Of a stretch of 64,000 bases of DNA, positions 11,732 to 21,908 are shown piece by piece. Under the pieces are notes generated by a model, which ran no database searches, was not told the origin of the DNA, and saw only the letters and a program-made list of their open reading frames with translations. How positions within the stretch are numbered: position 1 is the stretch's first letter; every line of letters starts with the position of its first letter. Location: contig OZ018321.1 in NCBI GenBank assembly GCA_963969495.1, positions 65,029,921 through 65,093,920 of the forward strand, given 5' to 3'. The position numbers and the translations under genes are program-made. The stretch comes from Ceratothoa steindachneri (Eukaryota; Arthropoda; Malacostraca; Isopoda; Cymothoidae).

Positions 11732-11739
11732 GTCTAGAA
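11732..11739. repeat. Left target-site duplication of the hAT element
   Basis: The 8 bases gtctagaa directly before the hAT left terminus. The partner gtctataa is at 21452-21459 (7 of 8 identical). Eight bases is the standard hAT duplication length. Confidence 0.8.
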
Positions 11740-12341
11740 CAGTAATTCCCAACGTGGGCGCTAACGCCCCCTTGTGGGCGTTGTTGAGGTACAAGGGGGC
11801 GCTGTAAGATGTTGCTTCACTTAGGGGGCGTTGGATGCACACTGGGGGTGTTCGGCATTTATTCAATGTTAACCATATTAAGTTTAAATATTACTCAATT
11901 ATTATAGCATACCAACTTGTTGGACATGTAGAAATACTGTGTCGTAGTATAGGAAGGACCAAGTGATGGTGTTCGTACGTATGGGTTGGTTAAGTACTAC
12001 AAAACTCCTTGAGTAAGTTCTCTCTCTAAGAGTGCCGTATTTTGATTATTATTATTATGATTATTACGTTAATCTTTCAGGGTTCCTAGTGCCTTGCTCA
12101 GCATTTCGAGGATTGAATAAAAAAGTTTCTAAGCAAACTAGTGTTTTAATTAAAAACATGGACCAAGATTGAAATTTAACTCACCGACTACACAGAAATG
12201 AATTAAACAAATTTAAGTAAGGCTTACTAAATTACACAAAAGAATTTACAGTAATGGTTGACCCACAGCTCACTTTAATATTAAATGCAAACTGACCTTC
12301 AACGAAACAGATACCGGGGATTTAAATACCTTTCAAGATTC

Positions 12342-12888
12342 TGTAGGGGTGCGAAGATGTATCAGAGAAAAGTTCCTTCCAAATCGATAATATAAATAGC
12401 CCATTAAATTACCAACTCAGCACGGACTAAGCTGTGGCGTAATAGCTAGAGTGACTGGCCTTTAAATCAAGAGGTACCGCGTTCGAAACTCAAAAGTTCA
12501 CAACCTTTTATGAAGAAATCTCAAGAAGAAAAAAAAGTCAAGGAAAACGCTAGAAGGGCCAACTCAAGAAGACTCAAGATAAATGGATCGCCTCAAGAAA
12601 GAAAAACTCAAGAAAACGACTTCAAGGACTAACTCATTAAAAATCATCAAGCAAGAAGGAATCATCAACGCAAGATAAATTGGAATAAACTGAAGATGCA
12701 TCAAGAAAGAAATCGAAGATCAAGAACTAACCCAGCCAACTAGAATACCTAAGTCAATGGAAAGACAAATGTTTGCAGGGCCAACTTAAAGATAGAGGAA
12801 ATTCAGAAAGTAAATAGATTCGATAAAGATAAAATTCTAGATAAATACATAAACTGAAAATGAGGAATGCACCCATCCCCATAATTCA
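12342..12888 (+). repeat. Third copy of the tRNA-bearing LTR-like repeat
   Basis: It begins TGTAGGGGTGCGAAGATGTAT and has the same order as the copies at 1294-2799: TATAAATAG near 12391, a tRNA-like part (A-box-like GTGGCGTAATAG, B-box-like GTTCGAAAC near 12483), the AAGATAAATGGATCGCCTC word, and a C-rich end followed by CATAA near 12882. It starts with TG and an end in CA is possible at 12888. I found no clear target duplication. It lies inside the hAT 5' region. Confidence 0.55.
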
Positions 12889-12914
12889 ACGAGAATCGGG
12901 TTTGAGCCTGACCT

Positions 12915-13114
12915 NNNNNNNNNNNNNNNNNNNNNNNNNNNNNNNNNNNNNNNNNNNNNNNNNNNNNNNNNNNNNNNNNNNNNNNNNNNNNNNNNNNNNN
13001 NNNNNNNNNNNNNNNNNNNNNNNNNNNNNNNNNNNNNNNNNNNNNNNNNNNNNNNNNNNNNNNNNNNNNNNNNNNNNNNNNNNNNNNNNNNNNNNNNNNN
13101 NNNNNNNNNNNNNN
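12915..13114. other. 200-N assembly gap
   Basis: Exactly 200 unknown bases, a conventional placeholder length. The eleven bases gagcctgacct stand on both sides (12904-12914 and 13115-13125). The flanking contigs may therefore overlap, with no sequence truly missing. Confidence 0.95.
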
Positions 13115-13125
13115 GAGCCTGACCT

Positions 13126-13694
13126 TGGTTTCAATTATGCCACCTCAAGATTGTTGTTTCCGTGCCGACGTGTGGCAAGACTCTTACACATCTGGTTTTA
13201 AAGGTGGGAATGCTTTAAAGACGCAGAGGACTTCGGAGCATGTGACAGATGGAGAGACATACGCCTTCTGGAGGAAATGATTCACCACGGAGCAGGGATT
13301 GAATGTTTCTTCTAATCTTCGGTTTACTCTGGGAATAATTCGCACTGGCGAGCGATGAGCCAAAACGTGAATCATTTTACGTAGGGGAGTGCTTGAGGGA
13401 GTTCGCTTTGGGGTATTAATCAAGGGCGAGGACTATATCTGTGTTTTGAGATGATACACCAGGATAGGGGGTTTCTCTGACGAGAGCTAGTTAAACTTGC
13501 TTCTTAAATCAAGTTAACCTTAAGTTCGGTGTGATCACTAGGAACTGGCTCCGGATGAGCTTCTTCTAAGTCCCTTTTGTTGGTAGCCGGGACTCTTGCC
13601 GGTCTTAGTCGCCTTGATGACTAACGTAATCTACCAGTTTTTCCAAAGTTATTTGATTTTTATACTTCGCCACCCTACTGGGGGTAGGGAAAGC
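13126..13694. other. No feature recognised
   Basis: GC-moderate sequence right of the gap without a domain. A word CTTCGCCACCCTACT near 13665 faintly resembles the start of the LTR-like repeat in the opposite orientation. Confidence 0.3.
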
Positions 13695-14017
13695 AGGGGG
13701 GGGGGGAGGTGCGGACGGTGGCATTAAGTCTCCTCCTCTAACGGTTTTTCTAAGGGCGTCTTTCAGCTAGCTCTAAATGGGACCTTCTGGCTTTAGGACG
13801 ACGCTCCTCTAATTTCGCATGTTAGGCTCACGGGTCCGACATGTGCCGATTAGTGCATTAGGTGGTCTTGGGCGGCCTTTCAGGTTCTCTTCGAGACGAG
13901 GGGAGAGAGGGGGTGGGGTTAAGTGGTTGGGCTGCGCCGCCACCAATGCCAGGAAGTTGTGGTTAAGGACTAGTGGCTCAGTTGTGAAAGTGAGGGTTCA
14001 ATTCCCCTGCATACCTC
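13695..14017 (+). repeat. Duplicated cassette, copy 1, with tRNA-promoter-like boxes
   Basis: About 320 bp repeated at 15265-15648. Shared words include CTCCTCCTCTAAC, GTCTTTCAGCTAGC, GGGACCTTCTGGCTTTA, GATTAGTGCATTAGGTGGTC and CGAGACGAGGGGAGAGAG. Near the end, an A-box-like TGGCTCAGTTG and a B-box-like GGTTCAATTCC stand only about a dozen bases apart, much closer than in a tRNA gene. This suggests a tRNA-derived repeat with an internal deletion. No coding capacity. Confidence 0.6.
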
Positions 14018-14940
14018 CCTTTGAAGAACTTAATGGGAGGGGGAACTCCAGTGAAAAACAAAAACACATAACTAAACATCATCGACAAAAGTAAACTTGC
14101 ATGACTTTGACCCTATTACTGATTATCACGGCTAACTGGGATCAACCATACTCCTATCTTATATTTCTTTGAATTCAGGCGCACACGCGCGCGCCTACAA
14201 AGGCAAGGGATAGAAATAGGCCTCACGAGCCGACTGGGGTAGGTTTCACAACACCCAATTTAACATACAATCAAACAAAACATAAATCATTGATTATACA
14301 CAAAAAAGGAGCCTGGCTCGAAAGTGGTATCTAAGCAGCTACTATCTTACGTTTCTAAACTTTTAAGAACTTAAATACATACACTAAATACGAACACACA
14401 AAAATGAAGAATAGATTTATGATTAATGGGTGCTGAAATCACCCCCGATGGGATTTCGACTTAGGTTATACAGCTGCTTTACATTATATATGATATAGTT
14501 AATATTAAAGTGATGCTGGATATCCAATACTTTACAGCTCATGAGTCAGCTGTTCGGGTTTTGAGTTTGCCCAAGTAGGTCACCAACTGGTAATGGTATT
14601 CCAACCTACTCGTCCTATCCATTTTATGGTAACTGAATAATTTTAATTTTACCGTTAGGGCTAGAGCGTCCTGTTGCAGGGTTGCACAAGTGATGAGAGC
14701 GTGAGTCCCATAGTCATCCTTTACCAAGGTACACTGGGAGGTCTTGTCTGGATTCGATCTAACGGGATCGGGAAAAACTTTCTTACGGGATCATTAATGG
14801 GCGTGGCGCTCACGGTGAATTGGGGTTTTAAAGGAAACTCCGTGGATGTTTTGTTCTGGGGGAAGCCCACTGGGGTTGGGAAATAATCCTTATTTGCTTC
14901 TACCATCTGACCCTTTCTCGAGGCCCTTTCATGGGCGAGC
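14018..14940. other. No feature recognised
   Basis: Spacer between the two cassettes. Short frames on both strands show no domain. Confidence 0.4.
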
Positions 14941-15180
14941 CTTCTTTTTTTTCTTCTCTTTTTCTCTTTCCGCTTGTGTTCGTTCTATTTCCATCTGTCT
15001 TCTTCTTTCTTCCTCTTCTCTTCTCATCTCTATTCTTCTTTCTTCTTCTCCTATTTCTGTCTGTATTCTTCTTTATTCGTCTTCTCTTTAAATTTGTATT
15101 CTTCTTTCTTCTATTTTTATGTTTATCAGTATTTTCCTTTCTTCGCTTTCTTTTTCCTTCTTCTCTGCCTTTCTCTCCGG
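14941..15180 (+). repeat. Polypyrimidine low-complexity tract
   Basis: About 240 bases that are almost all C and T on the plus strand, built from TTCTTC-like words. All frames give Phe/Leu/Ser-rich strings that should not be taken for membrane proteins. Confidence 0.9.
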
Positions 15181-15264
15181 AGGTTGGAGGGTTGGAACTA
15201 CTTCCGGTGCCGTATCGAAGGGTTGAGAACTAAGCTCTTCGTCTACATGTTTCTCACGAAGAGC

Positions 15265-15648
15265 AAAATGAGGAGGATGGGTGGGGATACGGACGACGGC
15301 ATTGTCTCCTCCTCTAACAGTTTTTCTCGGGGTGTCTTTCAGCTAGCCCTAAAAGGGACCTTCTGGCTTTAAGATAACCCTCCTCTAATTTTTCATATGC
15401 GGTGAAATTGAATATCAACTCCTAGGAGAAATCTTGCTGTTTTAACCCATGTTAGCCTCACGGATCCGCATCTGCTGATTAGTGCATTAGGTGGTCTTGG
15501 ACAGCTTTTCAGGTTCTCCTCGAGACGAGGGGAGAGAGAAGGGGGGGGGGGGTAAAGCGGTCGGGCTACGCCACCACCAAAGCCAGAACGTTGTGGTTAA
15601 GGACCAATGGCTCAGTTGTGAGGGTGGGGTATCGATTCCCCTGCATAC
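15265..15648 (+). repeat. Duplicated cassette, copy 2
   Basis: Second copy of the 13695-14017 unit. It differs by point changes and by about 60 extra bases (roughly 15400-15460) in the middle. The A-box-like and B-box-like words near the end are kept (AATGGCTCAGTTG, then GTATCGATTCCCC). It continues into unrelated DNA at about 15649. Confidence 0.6.
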
Positions 15649-16620
15649 TGCGATTCTATGGCAAGCAAAGATAAGCAAAATTGAAGAAATTTTATAGTAT
15701 TCTACATAAAATTCTACTGGATGCCAGTGATGTGTGTTAGTATGCTTGTTTTCTCGCTCAGTTGGTGTTACACCGCAGGGTTGCCAAATTAGCAATCTCG
15801 TAGTCATAATTCGTGAAAATTGATTACCTTTTAACTCTGTGGTCATGAAAAAATTAATGTCGATATTTATGTAAGTGTAATTATAAATTTTAGTATTACA
15901 CAGATTTAAAATTTTATGCATTATTTGCATAGGTTAATATTGTAAACGCATTGTATTAACAGTATTGTACGACTAGTTGTTGATACATACTTCTTCACGC
16001 GGCATTTTGTTTTCGCTGACGTGTTTGATGCAAACTGTTACTGAAAATTATTGTTTGATGACATTTTAATAAACCTCTGATAGCTGAGTTATAGTTTGCT
16101 ATAACCTCTTCAATAATGCCAAACATGCTTGGGGTTTGATCTGTACTTGTATAAAATAAGTACACAAAGCTTTTACTCAATATTGTTTCTTTAAACTTGA
16201 TCCGTTTTGTACTTGTATAAACCATGTACGTAACAGCCAAACTCTCTTGGGCCCACGTCTGTTTTGGATTGCTGTTAGTTTCCGTGTAAGTTTTGTGTTG
16301 GTAAGTGTTGTTCCTTTGCGTTATCACATAAGATTTGATGTTGTAATCTTTTTCATAACATTTACCTATATTGTGACAAATGCGAGTAGTAGGAATGATT
16401 TCATTTGTATAACTTTAATAACTATATACAAACTCAATCATCGTCTTGCTAACACATATTTTTGCTGTTTTCCATTTTTACAGTTTTATGTTTGCTGTGC
16501 TTGATTATTTCATTTGTGAGTTAGTAGTGTTCCCTGTAATCATTATTGGTGGTGAAATTCTGTGTTTACCATTTACTGAGCTATTTGAATTATACTGACC
16601 TTGTTTAACTACCCATAATC
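15649..16620. other. hAT 5' region or filler, no gene
   Basis: AT-rich. An imperfect direct repeat of about 60 bases built on GTACTTGTATAAA lies at about 16142-16225. No domain was recognised. Confidence 0.35.
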
Positions 16621-16900
16621 ATGTCTAAAAACTCCCCAAAATGAAAGTGCAGACAATATATTGTTGAATATTTGAAGTTTAAATTTATTAGTTCTCCTAA
16701 TAAAACCAAGTGTCAATGTGCCTTCTCTGTTAGAAATTGTTCTCTTATGGGCCATAAAACCATCCCGACTTTCTGATCCCTTAAAGAAGATTTATTCTGA
16801 TAAAGAAAAAGAGAATTTGTCATATTTTCAAACTTTACGAGACAAATTTAACAGCAGAAAATCCATTGGCTCTTTTATAACAAAACGATCCCAAAAATGA
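16621..16900 (+). pseudogene. hAT transposase, N-terminal BED-finger part
   Basis: An ATG at 16621 opens MSKNSPK. After a stop the frame reads CRQYIVEYLKFKFISSPN, then a Cys-x2-Cys pair (CQCAFC) as in BED zinc fingers. A second frame continues AIKPSRLSDPLKKIYSDKEKE, the matching basic block with a mutated His, and ends SIGSFITKRSQK. This order (YLK.GF, CxxC, KPSRLKDHLKK.H) is that of ZBED5/SCAND3-like hAT transposases. The gene continues at 17938 after the solo LTR. Confidence 0.65.
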
Positions 16901-17937
16901 TGTCGTAATATGACATTATATTACATCAATACCATATTATATCTATGGGGGAGGGAACGATAACTTACAGGTGAACCGACGAAGGGAAGGAACACCGCTA
17001 GTTTAGATGGGCTGAAATGCGAGGTGAGAGTGCAACGAGGTCAGGTAACAAATGGGCAATGGCAAAGCTCAAGGTTATTTAAAGAGGCATTTACAAAAAT
17101 ATAATTTTATTTACAAAAAAATAATGAGAAAATTGATGGGTAAAATTACCTCAGAGAATTAACGGACAAAATGACATCAGTAAACGAAGGGGGGAATTGT
17201 AGTTATAAATCAGACTATGAAGTTAGAACTTAAGGTATTACAGGAGGAGACTATTCTAATGGAGAGGGGGGAATTAACTCAATTGGGTTATTGAAGGGGG
17301 GAGAGGGGTTGGCTTACGGATGTCTTCGGCACGTGAGGTGAGACGGCTTGGAACTTCTGAGCGGGAACTTGAAGTGAGGATGGTTCTCCAAGAAAAAGGA
17401 GGGGGGGGGGGTAACTTCCGGTCTAGGGGAGAGTATTTCGGTCACCCGAAATAAGGGGCGAACGAAGGAGGGCTTCGACAGAAGTTGATGAGAGAAGTCC
17501 GGAAAATCCCTCGGTGGCAATCGTTAAGTGGAATTACCTCACTGGCTGGGGCTAATTCCAAATACACAAAATATTTCAGCTGTCTCTTTGCTTTGTTGTT
17601 AGCACCTGACTTGGAACTATCGGGAATCTTCTGGGGTCGGGGCAAGACTTCTCAACTCTGTGTCTCTTCATGGGAGTCGAGCGCTATTTATATCCGAGGC
17701 TCTTCCGGGGTTGGGGGGCGGTAAGCGGGAAACAGCTCTATTCTCGAATGGCCTCGAATCTTCTTGCAAAGACTATTCTGCTCGTGTAAAAGTGAATCGT
17801 GGTGGACACGGTTCGAGACTACCGCTTGTGGAAGGATGGGAGGGGTTGTTAGGCTTACCAATTTAGGCCTAACCGGGCCTTCTGCAACGCATGGAAGTTC
17901 CGTCTGCTCAAGAGATTCCACGTGGGGTTCCCTCACA
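16901..17937 (-). mobile_element. Solo LTR inserted in the hAT gene
   Basis: 1037 bp with TG...CA ends on either strand (plus strand starts TGTCGTAA, ends CCCTCACA). Five-base flanks are aatga (16896-16900) and aatgt (17938-17942), a target duplication with one mismatch. On the minus strand it has TATAAATAGCGC near 17690, a C-rich central part, and AATAAAAT near 17105, the order promoter to polyadenylation signal. No open frame. The hAT reading frame resumes immediately after it (CDDELVCSYNIY), which supports the boundaries. The parent LTR element is not in this window. Confidence 0.65.
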
Positions 17938-18322
17938 AATGTGATGATGAACTTGTTTGTTCATATAATATCTACAAAATGATTGTCAGGTCTGGGAAGC
18001 CTCATACAATTGGAGAAGAACTGATTTTGCCAGCTATAGAGGAAGTTTTGTGTACAATAGTACATCATCCTTCACCAAGCACACTTGCAAAAGCGGTTCT
18101 ACTTAGTAATAACACTGTTCAAAGAAGAGTTGACGAAATGGCCGAGGACATTAAAGAAATCCTATGTGACACACTTAAGGTTCAGAAATTTGGTTTACCT
18201 TTGGATGAGTCTACAATTTCAGGCTATGAAACAGTACTTTTAGGATTTGTTCGCTATATTAAAGATAACAAAATTGATCGAGTACTGTCCTTTTTAATGG
18301 AACTTGAAACAAACACTAAAGA
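17938..18322 (+). pseudogene. hAT transposase, central part
   Basis: Open for about 125 codons: CDDELVCSYNIYKMIVRSGKPHTIGEELILPAIEEV, followed by LLSNNTVQRRVDEMAEDI and LPLDESTISGYETVLLGFVRYI. The GKPHTIGE.LILPA, LSNDTV.RRI.DMA.DI and LDEST blocks are characteristic of ZBED5/Charlie-type hAT transposases. The LDEST block is where the first catalytic Asp is normally placed. This part is undamaged, but it is cut off by the LTR-like insertion starting at 18328. Confidence 0.8.
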
Positions 18323-18327
18323 AGGAG

Positions 18328-20016
18328 TGTAGGGGAATAGTCCCCCCCCCGTTGACTCGCGGGGCAGTCACAAAGCGGTTACCGCAAAGACATCCGCCCC
18401 AGGCATCGGTGGGTCCATTGCGTAACCGCAGCGTCGCCTATTTTGGTGCCATGAAAGACCTTAAAGGTCAAAATGAAAGATCTTCCCCAGGAGAGTGAGA
18501 TCCAGTTTCACATCAAATAAGAAATTGGAGACGTGTTTCTCCCAATCTCGAAGGCTAACGAGGAGCCTATGTTTGACTTCGTGTGAAAAACCGTTTGGAA
18601 AAAGAACTCTCCTGAGCCGTCCTCAAGCCCCTCCCCTCTTTACCACTCCCCCAGGGGGGTGACGAGGTATAAATGAGGAACTCTGAGGAAAATCGGGGTA
18701 GTATACGTCAGTCTCTAGGTGACGAAGTCTTCGGATCAAACCAAACTACCGAGACTGGAGAGGTAGTGTACTTGGCTCGACAGACCAAGAAGTACCCTGC
18801 AAGAGAGGCAGGGCTACCTACCTTAAGGAGCTAAGAAGAAGCTCATCCTCGAGCTAGTCCCGGGTTATCAAACCAAACGATAAGTGAACTTTGTTAAGTT
18901 CAACTTACTCTCGCCAGAGAGACTCCTCATATCCTGGTGCACCTTAAACACCAGGGGTATTCCTCGTCCTTGAGGAATTAAGAAAAGAAGAAGGAAAAGG
19001 TTCCCCCTCGGGCCCGTTACTTGGTAGCCACACCGAACTTTAAGTAACTTGTTCTCGCCAGAAAAACCCCCCTCCGTTATCCTCGCCCTTGAAGAAGACC
19101 CTCCCCGAGTTCAGTCCTCGTCCCTGAGGAAATAAGTAACCAAGGAGAAAAGCTCCTCCTCGAGCTCGTTACTCGGTGGCCACACCGAACTTTAAGTAAC
19201 TTATTCTCGCCAGAGAAACCCCCCCCTTCGTTATCCTTGCACCTGAAGAAGACCCTCCCTGAGTTCAGTCCTCGTCCATAAGGAAATAAGTAACGAAGGA
19301 GAAAAGCTCCTCCTCAAGCTCGTTACTCGGTGGTCACACCGCACTCCAAGTTAACTTGATTTAAGAACCAAGTTCGACTCACTCTCGCCAGAAAGACCAC
19401 GACTGCCTGGGTGTTGCATAAAGCACCGAAATTGTTCTCGTCCTGAAGAACACCCCCCCGTCCCCCTCCCGGAAGAACGTGTGGACCCCCCAGCTGCTAC
19501 CCTCGTCAAAACGACCTTGAGATCCTGCCCATCTACATCTGGACAGGCGGCACGCGTCGTGAGTCAATAACATTCTTGAGGCCTTTTAAACTCCAGATGA
19601 GTCCTTAAGCCCAATTCTTATATTATTGTTGTGTGTAAAGAAATTAACCAATTTTTGTGGGTAAACTAATTTAAATAATTCTTGTTTATGATAATATTCA
19701 TATTGCTGTAGTAAATGTTTAGATGTTGTGTATTCAATGGTTAAAGTTAAAATATAAGTTTATTTGGGGATTATTTTGCGTTTCTCTTATATATCCTTAC
19801 GTGTTTCGGAACGGCTCTGTTCTTTAAGATATTCAGATATCAATATATATTAGACACTCTTAGCACTCTTAGTATAGAACAAAAACGGTGGGCATTCTAC
19901 GATACACTATTATAAAAGTGGTGTCAGGTCACTAGGGTTTTTATTAGAGGGAATTCTACGACATAAATAAAAGTGGTGTCAGGTGTGGGGTTTTTATTAG
20001 AAAGAATTCTACGACA
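18328..20016. mobile_element. LTR-like insertion with perfect 5-bp target duplication
   Basis: It starts TGTAGGGG and ends TCTACGACA, so TG...CA. The five bases aggag stand directly before (18323-18327) and after (20017-20021). The interior has a tandem repeat of about 150 bp (18890-19400) and, at the right end, three spaced copies of an ATTCTACGA(C/T)A word (about 19892, 19951 and 20005), with TAAAAGTGGTGTCAGGT between them. No open frame of note. I read it as a solo LTR or a coding-free LTR element. It landed in the tail of a CR1 fragment that was already inside the hAT gene. Confidence 0.6.
18880..19400. repeat. Tandem repeat of about 150 bp
   Basis: The word CTCGCCAG recurs at 18909, 19054, 19206 and 19384, and CACCGAACTTTAAGTAACTT at 19031 and 19183. 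Units are 145-178 bp and diverged. They contain CCTCGTCC..GAGGAA and AAAAGCTCCTCCTC words. Confidence 0.65.
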
Positions 20017-20186
20017 AGGAGTAACAAGGAAAAGAAGTACCCTAGCAGACCTTACGGTCCATTCAAAGAGGGTACCTTTGGACTAGCAATCGAGCGGGCA
20101 CATGGCTGCTCAATTGTTTTGCGTTCCTAAACGGCTACTTTTCAAGACTTTGTCTAGTCTTGACTTGAACTGGTCAACAGATTCTG
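20017..20186 (-). mobile_element. 5'-truncated CR1-like retrotransposon tail
   Basis: About 170 bp nearly identical to 54100-54275, the 3' end of the CR1-like element. On the minus strand it reads ESVDQFKSRLDKVLKS...RLGTQNN then a stop, followed by the 3' UTR with CTTTGAATGGACCGTAAGG and a tail of TTGTTACTCC units. Severe 5' truncation is the usual outcome of target-primed insertion. It interrupts the hAT gene between TKE and STFTAVEQFF. Confidence 0.75.
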
Positions 20187-21290
20187 AATCTACTTTTACT
20201 GCAGTTGAACAGTTTTTCAAAGAAAGAGTTATCACAATGAGTAATATTATTGTTTGCGCGACTGACGGAGCTCCAGCATTAACAGGACGATATAAATGTT
20301 TACTTGGATTTTTAAAAAAAAGTTGTGCCCAGAGTTTTAGTAATACATTGCGTAATTCATCTACAACATCTCGTTGCCAGGAACTTGAGTGATCGGCTTC
20401 ATAAATCTCTTAACGATGTTATTACATCAGTAAATAAAATAAAATGCCATCCCCTTAATTCTCGAATATTTCGACAGCTGTGATAACAAGGATGAAGAAT
20501 TTGATCGTCTCCTTTTACATACCGAAGTGAGGTGGTTATCGAAATGAAACTGTTTAAAGTGATTTTAGTCACCTTTCAACAGCATAATTCAATTTTTCCG
20601 AGAGAATAAATGTGGTCATTTGAGTGATGAACTCTTAGCTTGCAAGAATGACATTGCCTATTCATCATATTCAACGATCTGAATTTGCAATTGCAAGGCT
20701 ATGATGTAACTCTTTTCAAAGCAGAATCTAAAGTTTGCGCATTCCTGGACAAGCTTTCCTTCTTCAAGAATGATATTGGTCGTAAAAATCTGTCTCTATT
20801 TCTAAATCTAAATTATCTGGAATATGATGAGACTACTAATTGATTTATTGCGAACATTTTAAAACGTTAGACGAGGACATGAGCTGTAGATATCAAGATC
20901 TCAGATACAAAAATACCTGACTGGCTGGTAAACCCATTTACAGATGCTTATACAAATCAACCAAATCTTGCAATGCAAGAAGAGTTAATTGGTTTAGATA
21001 ATGATTTAGAATTGCAGCCTCTATTCAAGCAATTATACCAGGAATTTTAGTTCAATAAAGAAATTCCTGAAAAGTATCAAAAGCTGTGGGAAGCAATTAA
21101 ACTATATTTCATAGCTTTCTCATCTTCATATATGGTTGAACGCGGGTTTGGTGAAGTTACTCGACTTCTCATAAAACAAAGAAACCACCTGCAAATCACA
21201 AAACGAGGAGATTTAAGGTTACTTCTTAGTAAGATGGAACCTAGGGTGCAAGAGTTAGGCAAAAAGCACCAAAGTCAACCATCTCATTAA
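20187..21290 (+). pseudogene. hAT transposase, C-terminal part
   Basis: It resumes with STFTAVEQFFKERVITMSNIIV, then CATDGAPALTGRY, the conserved DGAPAM.GR block around the second catalytic Asp of this lineage. Beyond 20380 stops and frame changes accumulate, but SDRLHKSLNDVITSVNKIK, LLLHTEVRWL (LHTEVRWLS block) and, near the end, MVERGFGEVTRLLIKQRNHL are all readable. The last is the hAT dimerisation region with the terminal Glu area. Together with 16621-18322 this makes one transposase of roughly 600 residues, now dead. Confidence 0.75.
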
Positions 21291-21451
21291 AACATATTGA
21301 AGTAAGTTTTCAATGAGACTCTTATAATTTTTATACTTAAAATAATATGTCTTGTAACTTAAGAACGATGAAATTCCGTTGACAGAGGGGGCAATATCAA
21401 AAGATTTAGTGTCCAAGGGGGCGTTAGTCCAAAATAGGTTGGGAAACAATG

Positions 21452-21459
21452 GTCTATAA
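21452..21459. repeat. Right target-site duplication of the hAT element
   Basis: gtctataa, partner of gtctagaa at 11732-11739. Confidence 0.8.
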
Positions 21460-21906
21460 AGTTCAAATGATTGTATATAAGCCATTTTTCATGTTCTATA
21501 ACAAACCCTCTCAAAACTGGTATGAAACCAACTTGCTTTCGATTATTTCTCTACATAAAATATTGAGAACTGTTAAAGGAAATACAGCATTAATTATGCG
21601 ATGCCCAATATTTATTCTATCCATTTAGTGCCAAAGTTTGGGAAACTAATTTAGTGAGGTAATTTTAGCGTTGTACTAGATTTTTTTTTTTTTATAAATT
21701 AGTTATGTCTGTCCATCATTCATAAGAAGTAACCATTGTTTTTAAACTAATCTTTTAGGATTGAAAATTCCAATTCCAGAAATTTGTGTTTGGAAAATAT
21801 TGGGTAAGCTCGCTATATTAGAGGTTTTAAGGTTGAGAATTTAAAGCCTTGTGATGTACCTGCCAAAAACTATTGGCAAACATGTAAACCTTTTTCCAGA
21901 TAGACG
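21460..21906. other. Unique-looking spacer
   Basis: AT-rich sequence between the hAT and Tc1 elements with no gene. It may be original host DNA. Confidence 0.4.
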
Positions 21907-21908
21907 TA

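Larger units (their letters stand above)
11740..21451 (+). mobile_element. hAT (Charlie/ZBED-like) transposon, 9.7 kb with nested insertions
   Basis: The left end begins cagtaattcccaacgtggg and the right end, read inward, begins cattgtttcccaacc. Both are hAT-type termini, and both contain a nearby CTAACGCCCCCTTG word. An 8-bp duplication with one mismatch flanks them. The transposase on the plus strand is split into three parts by later insertions (16901-17937 and 18328-20186). The 5' non-coding part also contains an LTR-like repeat, duplicated cassettes and an assembly gap. The native element was probably about 3-5 kb. It would have moved by hAT cut and paste, but the gene is dead. Confidence 0.85.

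Noticed and set aside
12860..13201. Open frame running across the N gap
   Set aside because: Unknown bases cannot support a coding call.
14931..15372. Phe/Leu/Ser-rich frames resembling membrane proteins
   Set aside because: They come from a polypyrimidine tract and appear in every frame.
16933..17974. A 13-base direct repeat (12 of 13 identical, CATAT.ATATCTA) as a long target duplication around a 1-kb insert
   Set aside because: The TG...CA borders with aatga/aatgt flanks at 16896-17942 explain the hAT frame better, and the AT-rich 13-mer is likely chance.
18880..19400. CRISPR-like array
   Set aside because: The repeats are about 150-bp contiguous tandem units without unique spacers, in a eukaryotic context.
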